From: JACPDD01 sp040900105
GTDB lineage: Bacteria; Patescibacteriota; Microgenomatia; Levybacterales; UBA12049
Assembly (NCBI GenBank): GCA_040900105.1
Contig: JBBDZP010000022.1
Span: forward strand, 1 to 6,105
Length of the DNA: 6,105 nucleotides
Direction of reading: 5' to 3'
How positions within the stretch are numbered: the stretch's first letter is position 1; every line of letters starts with the position of its first letter. The notes under the pieces are model-generated. The model saw only the letters and a program-made list of their open reading frames with translations, was not told where the DNA came from and made no database searches. A program made the translations under genes and the position numbers. Positions 1 to 4,374 of the stretch are shown piece by piece.

Positions 1-39
1 CTGCTCAAAAAAGAAATAGAGTTAAAACCAAGACAATAA
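1..39 (+). CDS. Possible 3' end of an upstream gene (partial)
   Basis: Frame 1 is open from the window edge and ends in TAA at 37-39, giving the tail LLKKEIELKPRQ. A charged amphipathic tail like this is a plausible protein C terminus, and it would leave 71 bases before smpB. Frame 3 is also open from the edge, to TAG at 66-68, with a Lys/Thr/Pro-rich tail ending TPPPTP, so the frame is uncertain. Twelve residues are too few to assign a function. Sequence to the left of the window would decide. Confidence 0.25.
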   Translation: MLKKEIELKPRQ

Positions 40-74
40 AAAATACAACTCCACCACCGACGCCGTAGTAATTA

Positions 75-104
75 TTGGAAAGTAAATGCCGCGAGTGCTA
101 TTAT
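75..104 (+). promoter_or_regulatory. Predicted smpB promoter (extended -10)
   Basis: TTGGAA at 75-80 is followed after 18 bases by TATTAT at 99-104, which matches the -10 consensus at five of six positions. TG-C directly before it makes an extended -10. The hexamer ends six bases before the smpB ATG at 111, so transcription would start on or next to the start codon. No good Shine-Dalgarno sequence lies in front of the ATG, which fits a leaderless message. Confidence 0.5.
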
Positions 105-110
105 TAAGGC

Positions 111-545
111 ATGAAAATTAGCAACAAAAAGGCTTTTTTTGATTATCAGATTACAGACCGGTTTGAGGCTGGAATTAATCTTATAGGTGCTGAGGTTAAG
201 GCTGTGCGGCTTGGCCACGCAGATTTATCCGGAAGCTTTATTAGGATAACGGGAAGTGAGGCTTATCTTTTTAATGCAAAGATTTTCCCATATAAATACG
301 CAGCACCGGAGGGTTACGACGAAGACCGGACAAGAAAACTTTTGCTTCACAAAAAGGAAATAATTGCGCTGAAAGGCAGAACCGACGGGGCAAATTTAAG
401 CCTGGTTCCACTCTCAATTTACACCACAAAAAGCTTTATAAAAGTTGAGCTTGGACTGGGACGGGGAAAGAAGAAATTTGAAAAAAAAGAGGCTATTAAG
501 GCCAAGGACATACAGCGCGATATTGAACAAGATTTGGCCTCATAG
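111..545 (+). CDS. smpB: SsrA-binding protein SmpB
   Basis: SmpB binds the tRNA-like domain of tmRNA and carries it into the A site of ribosomes stalled on broken mRNAs, standing in for the missing anticodon arm. The 144-aa product is close to the usual family length and matches along its whole extent: NKKAFFDY near the start, EAGINLIGAEVKAVR (about residues 19-33), the SGSFIRI strand, NAKIFPY, the RTRKLLLHKKEI segment (about 73-84), LVPLSIY, and KVELGLGRGKKKFEKKE leading into the basic C-terminal tail KAKDIQRDIEQDL that inserts in the mRNA channel. The ATG at 111 gives the standard N terminus MKISNKKAFFDY. Its partner RNA, tmRNA, begins 43 bases after the stop codon from its own promoter, so the two genes of the pathway are neighbours but probably separately transcribed. 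No defect is visible. Confidence 0.97.
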   Translation: MKISNKKAFFDYQITDRFEAGINLIGAEVKAVRLGHADLSGSFIRITGSEAYLFNAKIFPYKYAAPEGYDEDRTRKLLLHKKEIIALKGRTDGANLSLVPLSIYTTKSFIKVELGLGRGKKKFEKKEAIKAKDIQRDIEQDLAS

Positions 546-548
546 CGC

Positions 549-577
549 TTGACATCGGGGTTGATTTGAGGTAAAAT
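549..577 (+). promoter_or_regulatory. ssrA (tmRNA) promoter
   Basis: A perfect -35 TTGACA at 549-554, a 17-base spacer and a -10 TAAAAT at 572-577 place the start of transcription near 584, a few bases before the mature tmRNA 5' end at 589. A short leader removed by RNase P is expected. The promoter begins four bases after the smpB stop. It is the best consensus promoter in the window, as expected for an abundant stable RNA. Confidence 0.8.
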
Positions 578-588
578 ATCTACTAATT

Positions 589-956
589 GGGGATGCATTG
601 CATCGACAAGAGTTGCACTTTAAAAACAGCAAGCCGGCTTTGATACTAGCCGTAAAACAGATCAAAATATAAATGCTAAAAGCAATTTTAGCGCTCGTCC
701 ACTCGCTTACGCATACGCTTAAGTAGTTGACAAGCTGTTCATAAAGTCTTTTCTCAATGGGACTTTTTGAGCAAAAACACAGTTGAGAAATTAATAAGGA
801 GGTCGGTTTGATCCTTATTGAACTTATTGAACCTTGGCTTTACTTATGGATGTTTGTTTTCAAAGAGTAAAGTAATCAAAACAACAACAAACTAAGCTTG
901 TAGAAGTTTTTAAATTAGACTTTTGGACTCGAGCTCAATACTCGACATCTCCACCA
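589..956 (+). ncRNA. ssrA: Transfer-messenger RNA (tmRNA)
   Basis: This RNA rescues stalled ribosomes and tags the incomplete protein for proteolysis. The acceptor stem pairs GGGGATG (589-595) with CATCTCC (946-952, one G-U), followed by encoded ACCA to 956. The T arm has stem TCGAG/CTCGA with loop CTCAATA. Helix 2 pairs 607-614 with 918-925. PK1 includes CGGCT 635-639 with AGCCG 648-652. The tag frame follows at 675-722. PK2 pairs AAGTC 744-748 with GACTT 761-765, and TCTCAA 752-757 with TTGAGA 783-788. PK3 pairs AATAAGGA 793-800 with TCCTTATT 812-819, and GGTT 805-808 with AACC 830-833. PK4 pairs CTTTACT 838-844 with AGTAAAG 866-872, and TTGTTTT 854-860 with AAAACAA 878-884. It is one continuous piece of 368 nt, not a permuted two-piece form, and sits next to smpB. 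Confidence 0.95.
675..722 (+). other. tmRNA tag reading frame (15 codons plus TAA)
   Basis: The resume codon is called as GCT at 675 because the preceding AAATATAAAT closely resembles the bases before the tag in Bacillus-type tmRNAs, and AKSNF resembles their tag start GKTNSF (recalled from memory, not aligned). The frame reads AKSNFSARPLAYAYA and stops at TAA 720-722. The last residues, YAYA, differ from the common LAA or ALAA end read by ClpXP. The frame lies between PK1 and PK2 as expected. The stop-proximal part is well fixed; the exact resume codon is less so. Confidence 0.8.
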
Positions 957-986
957 AAAACCCTGACTTATTGTTCAGGGTTTTTT
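957..986 (+). terminator. Intrinsic terminator shared by ssrA and comF
   Basis: CCCTGA (961-966) pairs with TCAGGG (975-980) around an 8-base loop and is followed by six T on the plus strand. The stem can extend through the flanking A/T runs. It starts one base after the tmRNA CCA end. On the minus strand the same hairpin lies just past the comF stop codon (985-987) and is followed by a five-T run, so it can end both converging transcripts. Confidence 0.85.
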
Positions 987-1707
987 ATTGCTCACGGGCA
1001 AGCGTTATGCCAAAAACCCGTTTTACTCCTGCTCTTTTTAGCACATTTGCCGCCTCCAAAAGTGTTGAGCCGGAAGTTAAAATATCATCAACAAGCAGGA
1101 TCGTTGATCCTCTAACTTTTGACATTCCTGCCTTGCCGGCAGGCAGGTGACCTTTAACATTTGACTTAAGTGCGAATGCACTCTTCATGTTTACGATACG
1201 TTTCTCTCTGTTAAGATTATATTGTATTTTTGTGTTTTTAACTCTCGCAAGCAAATTTAGGGGTTGAACCCCTAATCTTAGGGAAAGACCCTTTGCTAGG
1301 ATTTCAGCTTGGTTGTAGCCTCTTTTCCTTAATTTCGAACTATGAAGTGGTATCGGTACCAAAATTGCACCTTGAAGATACTTTGCAAACACCTCGTTTT
1401 GGATTAAGCCTTCATAAAACAACTCAGAAAGTAAGCTATGTAAATCGGAAAGATATGGCTTGTATTTGAAGCTGTAAATAAGCTTTTTAGCAATTGGGTT
1501 ATATTTAATACTTGAGAAGCTTCCGTCAATTGAATAGCGGCTTCTGCAGCCGGGGTGAGTCAAGCCGTTAATTGCACTTTTATTACAAACAAGGCAAATG
1601 CTATTTTCATTAAAAGAAAGGTAAGCGAAGCAATTTGTGCAAATATATTCTCCTATTTTTTTACAATTTGCACATCTTTTAGGAAATAAAAAGTCTAAAG
1701 CTCCCAT
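985..1707 (-). CDS. comF: ComF family phosphoribosyltransferase-like protein
   Basis: The ComF family couples an N-terminal zinc finger to a type I phosphoribosyltransferase fold. Members are needed for transformation in several bacteria, though the substrate is unknown. The 240-aa product has a cysteine cluster (C12, C15, C23, C26, then C38, C41, C54), the family hallmark VPIPLHSSKLRKRGYNQAE at about 117-135, and the PRPP-binding loop LLVDDILTSGST at about 204-215. ATG at 1707 is preferred over the upstream TTG at 1725 because MGALDFLFPKRC is the typical family start. A -10 box TATAGT ends seven bases upstream of that ATG. An insertion of roughly 14 residues containing LPAGKAG (188-194), encoded by a palindromic repeat, precedes the PRPP loop. 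It keeps the frame and lies where a surface loop is expected, so the protein is probably intact. No other competence gene is in the window. Confidence 0.92.
   Translation of the reverse strand: MGALDFLFPKRCANCKKIGEYICTNCFAYLSFNENSICLVCNKSAINGLTHPGCRSRYSIDGSFSSIKYNPIAKKLIYSFKYKPYLSDLHSLLSELFYEGLIQNEVFAKYLQGAILVPIPLHSSKLRKRGYNQAEILAKGLSLRLGVQPLNLLARVKNTKIQYNLNREKRIVNMKSAFALKSNVKGHLPAGKAGMSKVRGSTILLVDDILTSGSTLLEAANVLKRAGVKRVFGITLAREQ
1127..1147. repeat. Palindromic G/C-rich repeat inside comF
   Basis: This 21-base near-palindrome has arms CCTGCC and GGCAGG plus a further CAGG. It is exactly seven codons long and reads LPAGKAG in comF. The sequence is much richer in G and C than the surrounding gene. 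I recall similar peptides in other Patescibacteria proteins but cannot search for them here. Confidence 0.6.
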
Positions 1708-1709
1708 AC

Positions 1710-1738
1710 TTAATACTATATACAAAATACTGTATACT
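1710..1738 (+). promoter_or_regulatory. Predicted promoter of the phosphoglycerate mutase-like gene
   Basis: TTAATA (1710-1715), a 17-base spacer and TATACT (1733-1738) lie directly before the ATG at 1746, leaving seven bases. Transcription would begin at about the A of ATG, which predicts a leaderless mRNA. There is no Shine-Dalgarno sequence. The site overlaps the divergent comF promoter. Confidence 0.5.
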
Positions 1739-1743
1739 AAGAA
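1715..1743 (-). promoter_or_regulatory. Predicted comF promoter
   Basis: On the minus strand TATAGT (plus positions 1715-1720) ends seven bases before the comF ATG. A weak -35, TTCTTA (1738-1743), sits 17 bases upstream and matches consensus at only three positions. The -10 box is the main evidence. The site overlaps the divergent promoter, so the two would compete for RNA polymerase. Confidence 0.35.
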
Positions 1744-1745
1744 AA

Positions 1746-2306
1746 ATGGCGCGCATTTTTATTATTAGGCATGGGGAAACTACGGACAATAAGGAAAAAA
1801 CCTTTTCAGGAAAAAGAGACGTTGATTTAACGGAAGAAGGCATTGCCGAGGCAAAAAGAATAGGCGAAGAGCTTAAGAGTGAAAAATTTACAAAAGCTTA
1901 TCAATCAAGTCAAACCCGTTCAAAACACACGCTTGAATTGGTATTAAATGGGCATCATCCGGACACTCAAGTAATTACAGACGACAGGATTAGAGAGCGA
2001 GATTACGGAGATTTGACAGGCCAAAGTAAGGTTGAGACAGAAAAGCAAGATCCAACGCAGTTTAAATTGTGGCACCGCTCATATGATGTTCCCCCGCCAA
2101 ATGGCGAGAGCATAAAAGATGTAGAAGAAAGAGTTATGGGATTTCTATATGACGTACTCCCAAAACTTGCTCTTTCCGATGTTGTTTTAATCTCGGCACA
2201 TGGAAATTCAATTAGGCCCATGAGAAAATACTTTGAGCATTTAACAAACGAGGAAATGTCCAGCTTTGAACACACCCCGGGCAAAATCTACAAATACGAA
2301 GTTTAG
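1746..2306 (+). CDS. gpmA: Histidine phosphatase, 2,3-bisphosphoglycerate-dependent phosphoglycerate mutase-like
   Basis: Enzymes of this type interconvert 3- and 2-phosphoglycerate in glycolysis through a phosphohistidine. The catalytic RHGE motif is at residues 8-11 with N15 following. SGKRDVDLTEEG (21-32), the TRSKHT segment with R58, RERDYGDLTG with the acid E84, and AHGNSIR with the second histidine H152 complete the active site. The LWHRSYDVPPPNGES stretch (109-122) and the C-terminal part KYFEHLTNEEM resemble GpmA more than CobC- or SixA-type phosphatases. At 186 aa it is shorter than classical GpmA (about 230-250 aa). The missing part is the insertion after the PPP segment, so activity could instead be that of a broad phosphatase. 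The symbol is by similarity. The gene is monocistronic and converges on the HEPN-like gene with an 18-base gap and no clear terminator. Confidence 0.85.
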   Translation: MARIFIIRHGETTDNKEKTFSGKRDVDLTEEGIAEAKRIGEELKSEKFTKAYQSSQTRSKHTLELVLNGHHPDTQVITDDRIRERDYGDLTGQSKVETEKQDPTQFKLWHRSYDVPPPNGESIKDVEERVMGFLYDVLPKLALSDVVLISAHGNSIRPMRKYFEHLTNEEMSSFEHTPGKIYKYEV

Positions 2307-2324
2307 TTGGTGCTACGTGAGATA

Positions 2325-2954
2325 TTAAACAGAACTGACAGAAGTGTTGCTTTTTAAACCAGCAAGTCCTTTCAGTTTAACTGTAACTATTTCAGCATCA
2401 GATTTCAAAACTGCTCTAAAATCGTCTTCTTTTCCCCACGAATCTTTTATTTCGAATCGATGTTGCTTCCAAGATAGATAGTGTGCTCCTTCTGTTTGAT
2501 TGTCGATATTTGCCTTTGAAAATACTGAGACTGCTAATAATGCTAGTATTATACTCTCGGGTATTTGAAACATATCATCTCCGATATGCCAACTTGTCCG
2601 GCCTCCCTCATTAATAGGCGTTAGTCTGTAATTAGGCGGAACATCTTTGCAGTGAGCAAAGTTACATCTAAATATATGGTAAATAACATCTGCGAAATCA
2701 GGATGCTCTATACCATCAATGCTGATGTTATCAAATTGCGTTTCTCTTAGGTTGATACCCATCCCGCCCATCGCCTCAATTATCCAAAAATATTTCCTGA
2801 TACAATTTTTATAATCGGCGCGACCAGCAGATTCCTTATGGTATAGGTTTCTAGCAGTACCTTCAATTGCGAAACATGCATCCATCAATGCGAAGTCTTT
2901 CTTATTTGCGTCCCAATTATCGAGAGCGGATAAAACATGCGTAGCAAGTCTCAT
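2325..2954 (-). CDS. Uncharacterised protein with HEPN-like R-x4-H motif
   Basis: I do not recognise this 209-aa protein as a named family. It has no signal peptide or membrane segment. A helical N-terminal half (LMDACFAIEGTARNLY, 23-38) leads to ADVIYHIFRCNFAHCKD (88-104), where R96 and H101 form the R-x4-H pattern seen in HEPN ribonuclease domains. The C-terminal third is predicted soluble and mixed. ATG at 2954 lies only six bases after the last base of tRNA-Ser(CGA), with no Shine-Dalgarno and no -10 box in between, so it is probably read from the tRNA transcript. HEPN proteins include RNA-cutting toxins and defence effectors as well as non-catalytic binders. Function as an RNase here is inference from one short motif. 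No antitoxin or nucleotidyltransferase partner is adjacent. Confidence 0.7.
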   Translation of the reverse strand: MRLATHVLSALDNWDANKKDFALMDACFAIEGTARNLYHKESAGRADYKNCIRKYFWIIEAMGGMGINLRETQFDNISIDGIEHPDFADVIYHIFRCNFAHCKDVPPNYRLTPINEGGRTSWHIGDDMFQIPESIILALLAVSVFSKANIDNQTEGAHYLSWKQHRFEIKDSWGKEDDFRAVLKSDAEIVTVKLKGLAGLKSNTSVSSV

Positions 2955-2960
2955 ATTGAG

Positions 2961-3046
2961 CGGAGAGGGTGGGATTCGAACCCACGAGCCGTTTACACGA
3001 CAATGGTTTTCGAAACCATCTCCTTAAACCACTCGGACACCTCTCC
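2961..3046 (-). tRNA. tRNA-Ser(CGA)
   Basis: The acceptor stem is GGAGAGG/CCTCTCC with discriminator G. The anticodon arm is ATGGT-TTCGAAA-ACCAT with anticodon CGA, reading UCG. The long serine variable arm has stem GTCGT/ACGGC, and the T arm is GTGGG-TTCGAAT-CCCAC. CCA is not encoded (CTC follows). Its 5' end is four bases after tRNA-Ser(GCT), and the HEPN-like gene starts six bases after its 3' end. Confidence 0.95.
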
Positions 3047-3050
3047 CTAG

Positions 3051-3138
3051 CGGAGGAGGTGGGATTCGAACCCACGTGAGCCTTGCGGCTCAGGAATTTA
3101 GCAAACTCCCGCAATGGACCGGGCTATGCGACTCCTCC
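3051..3138 (-). tRNA. tRNA-Ser(GCT)
   Basis: The acceptor stem is GGAGGAG/CTCCTCC with discriminator G. The anticodon arm is GGAGT-TTGCTAA-ATTCC with anticodon GCT, reading AGC and AGU. It has a long variable arm with stem TGAGCC/GGCTCA and the T arm GTGGG-TTCGAAT-CCCAC. CCA is not encoded (CTA follows). It is the first gene of a short minus-strand unit with tRNA-Ser(CGA) and the HEPN-like gene. Confidence 0.95.
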
Positions 3139-3146
3139 GTATCTGT

Positions 3147-3155
3147 ATTCTACCA
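3147..3155 (-). promoter_or_regulatory. Extended -10 promoter of the tRNA-Ser(GCT) unit
   Basis: On the minus strand TGGTAGAAT gives an extended -10 (TG-G-TAGAAT, five of six to consensus). It ends nine bases before the mature tRNA 5' end at 3138, so the start site would be about 3140. No convincing -35 box is present at 16-18 bases, which is common for extended -10 promoters. Confidence 0.5.
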
Positions 3156-3181
3156 AAACGTTATATCCAATGCGAGCCTTG

Positions 3182-3200
3182 ACCCCGATTCAATCGGGGT
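3182..3200. repeat. Perfect short palindrome between divergent promoters
   Basis: ACCCCGATTCAATCGGGGT is palindromic around its central C and can form an eight-pair hairpin with loop TCA. Its right edge overlaps the -35 box TTGACT of the plus-strand membrane protein gene. Either an operator or a dispersed palindromic repeat would fit. Confidence 0.55.
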
Positions 3201-3228
3201 TGACTAAGTTTTTTCCATGCTATAAAGT
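3200..3228 (+). promoter_or_regulatory. Predicted promoter of the two-helix membrane protein gene
   Basis: TTGACT (3200-3205), 17 bases, then TAAAGT (3223-3228) lie six bases before the ATG at 3235. An overlapping TATAAA (3221-3226) at 15-base spacing is an alternative -10. Both put the transcription start at or next to the start codon, and no Shine-Dalgarno is visible. Confidence 0.5.
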
Positions 3229-3234
3229 TAAGCT

Positions 3235-3846
3235 ATGCCCAACGATCCTTCGACAAGCTCGGAAGAAAAATTCTTGCCAAAAGAACCTCTTGATCTACCT
3301 GCCAGAGAGACAGGATTCCCACAGCAACCTCAAATGCAACAAAACGAAACTCATCAAATAAAAACACTTCTTTCCTGGTCTGCACCCGGACGACCATTTC
3401 ACAAAAGAAGCAAGGAGTATTACCTAACTGGCCTTTTAATTGTTGTTTTTGTTGAAGTAATCCTGTTTCTTTTCTCACAATACCTCTTAATGGTTGTTGT
3501 TTTATCTTTGATCTTTGTCTCCTTTGCGCTTGCATCTGTTCCTCCAAAAGATTTTCACTACAGAATTAGCACAGAGGGGGTTACAATTGAAGACCACTTT
3601 TACCTCTGGCAGGAACTTTATGATTTTTATTTTAAAAAAAGGGGAAATGCCCAGGTTTTGCATTTAAGAACTCATGCTTTTATTCCCGGCGAACTTACAA
3701 TAACGCTTGGGGACATGGACAAGGAGCACGTAAAAGCGGTTTTACTCCCTTATCTTCCTTACAGAGAAGTCATAAAGTCTACGTTTACGGAAAAATCAGG
3801 TGACTGGCTTGCCAAGAATTTCCCCCTTGAGAAAACTTCATCATAG
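3235..3846 (+). CDS. Two-helix membrane protein of unknown function
   Basis: I cannot assign a function to this 203-aa protein. Residues 1-45 are polar and Gln/Pro-rich and probably disordered. WSAPGRPFHKRSKEYY (48-63) precedes two membrane helices, about 63-80 and 83-101, separated by a very short turn, so both ends should be cytoplasmic. After VPPKDFHYRIS a soluble region of about 75 residues (106-180) with alternating strands (GVTIEDHFYLWQELYDFYF, ELTITLGD) ending in a helix could be a small PH-like domain. That is inference from pattern only. DPSTSSE (4-10) and LPARETG (21-27) are encoded by short repeats, suggesting the N terminus tolerates insertions. It lies between two tRNA-Ser units on the opposite strand and ends nine bases before the 3' end of tRNA-Ser(GGA), with no clear terminator. 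Confidence 0.85.
   Translation: MPNDPSTSSEEKFLPKEPLDLPARETGFPQQPQMQQNETHQIKTLLSWSAPGRPFHKRSKEYYLTGLLIVVFVEVILFLFSQYLLMVVVLSLIFVSFALASVPPKDFHYRISTEGVTIEDHFYLWQELYDFYFKKRGNAQVLHLRTHAFIPGELTITLGDMDKEHVKAVLLPYLPYREVIKSTFTEKSGDWLAKNFPLEKTSS
3247..3262. repeat. Short repeat CCTTCGACAAGCTCGG in the membrane protein gene
   Basis: This 16-mer encodes the residues around DPSTSSE. Its core TTCGACAAGCTC recurs with one change at 4362-4373. I recall a nearly identical short repeat as frequent in several bacterial genomes, but its copy number here cannot be counted from one window. Confidence 0.5.
3298..3314. repeat. Second repeat-like segment in the membrane protein gene
   Basis: CCTGCCAGAGAGACAGG has CCTG and CAGG ends and encodes LPARETG. 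It begins with the same CCTGCC as the repeat in comF and is likewise in frame within a poorly conserved region. A relation to that repeat is possible but not shown. Confidence 0.35.
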
Positions 3847-3855
3847 CAAAGTAAG

Positions 3856-3939
3856 CGGAGGAGGCGGGATTTGAACCCGCGAGAGTTTTCACTCGCGTGC
3901 TTTCCAAGCACGTGCCATAGGCCGCTAGGCGACTCCTCC
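3856..3939 (-). tRNA. tRNA-Ser(GGA)
   Basis: The acceptor stem is GGAGGAG/CTCCTCC with discriminator G. The anticodon arm is CGTGC-TTGGAAA-GCACG with anticodon GGA, reading UCC and UCU. A long variable arm (CGAG/CTCG) and T arm GCGGG-TTCAAAT-CCCGC follow. CCA is not encoded (CTT follows). It begins 11 bases after the Nudix stop codon with no separate promoter evident, so it is probably the last gene of the minus-strand operon and would be released by RNase P. Confidence 0.95.
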
Positions 3940-3950
3940 ATGGAGACTGA

Positions 3951-4358
3951 TTATATCAACTTTCGGACCTCGCTCCAAACTTCCTTTTCTGATTTATAGG
4001 TTAATCTGTTTTCCACTTCTTCTTTCGGGAGCCATTCTACTTTTTCCATTTCTTTATCATGCTTTTCTACATTTCCACCAACACATTCCATTAAAAAATA
4101 ATAAACTCTCTTCTTTCTTTTTTCTCCTTCGAATACATACCAGAATTCAATTGGGGATAAAGGCTTTAAGATTTTTGCTTTTATTCCTGTTTCTTCTTCG
4201 ACTTCCCTGATTGCAGCTTCTTCTTTTTTCTCGCCTTTATCAATTAGTCCTTTTGGAAAAACCCAGCCGTGATGCCCGGAATGTTGGGCAACGAGTATGA
4301 AGGTTTTTCCGTCCTCTTTTTTGTAAACTACTCCGCCTGCTGAAAATTCAAATTTCAT
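3951..4358 (-). CDS. Nudix hydrolase
   Basis: Nudix enzymes split a nucleoside diphosphate linked to another group, using Mg2+ held by the Nudix helix. The 135-aa product carries a complete box at residues 37-59: G37, E43, R51, E52, V53, E55, E56, G58 and I59, matching GX5EX7REUXEEXGU. FSAGGVVY at the start and GWVFPKG before the box resemble bacterial diadenosine polyphosphate hydrolases and MutT-like sanitisers; the substrate cannot be fixed from sequence. The ATG at 4358 is chosen because MKFEFSAGGVVY is a typical start. The longer frame up to 4466 overlaps the malic enzyme end in another frame and has no family similarity. The start is 16 bases after the malic enzyme stop, in a repeat-derived spacer without a Shine-Dalgarno. 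It is probably co-transcribed with malic enzyme and tRNA-Ser(GGA). Confidence 0.93.
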   Translation of the reverse strand: MKFEFSAGGVVYKKEDGKTFILVAQHSGHHGWVFPKGLIDKGEKKEEAAIREVEEETGIKAKILKPLSPIEFWYVFEGEKRKKRVYYFLMECVGGNVEKHDKEMEKVEWLPKEEVENRLTYKSEKEVWSEVRKLI

Positions 4359-4361
4359 AGA

Positions 4362-4373
4362 TTCAACAAGCTC
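4362..4373. repeat. Repeat core TTCAACAAGCTC between malic enzyme and Nudix genes
   Basis: This matches the core of the repeat at 3247-3262 in 11 of 12 bases. It fills most of the 16-base gap between the malic enzyme stop (4375-4377) and the Nudix start, so it replaces the place where a ribosome binding site would be. Confidence 0.4.
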
Positions 4374-4374
4374 A

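Noticed and set aside
5..85. Minus-strand frame ending SNNYYGVGGG plus a hydrophobic tail, resembling a tiny membrane protein
   Set aside because: It has no ATG, GTG or TTG start at its head and overlaps the smpB promoter, so the hydrophobic run is probably chance from A-rich plus-strand sequence.
923..1150. 75-codon plus-strand frame ending PALPAGR
   Set aside because: It starts inside the tmRNA 3' end, runs through the terminator and is antisense to the conserved PRPP loop of comF.
2003..2284. 93-codon minus-strand frame
   Set aside because: It is antisense to the mutase gene, with no protein family features of its own.
2307..2324. Bidirectional terminator between the converging mutase and HEPN-like genes
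   Set aside because: The 18-base gap and its flanks form no stable hairpin with a T run.
3182..3215. Hairpin at 3182-3200 with a later T run as a terminator
   Set aside because: The T run starts about nine bases after the stem and no plus-strand gene ends upstream; the region fits a promoter better.
2917..3361. Frames running through the tRNA-Ser(CGA) and tRNA-Ser(GCT) genes on both strands
   Set aside because: They cover structured tRNA sequence and promoters and show no recognisable protein features.
3233..3547. 104-codon minus-strand frame with Gln/Arg-rich start
   Set aside because: It is antisense to the membrane protein gene; its composition is a mirror of the membrane helices and the N-terminal repeats.
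3759..3941. 60-codon minus-strand frame starting at 3941
   Set aside because: It translates tRNA-Ser(GGA) and then the antisense of the membrane protein end.
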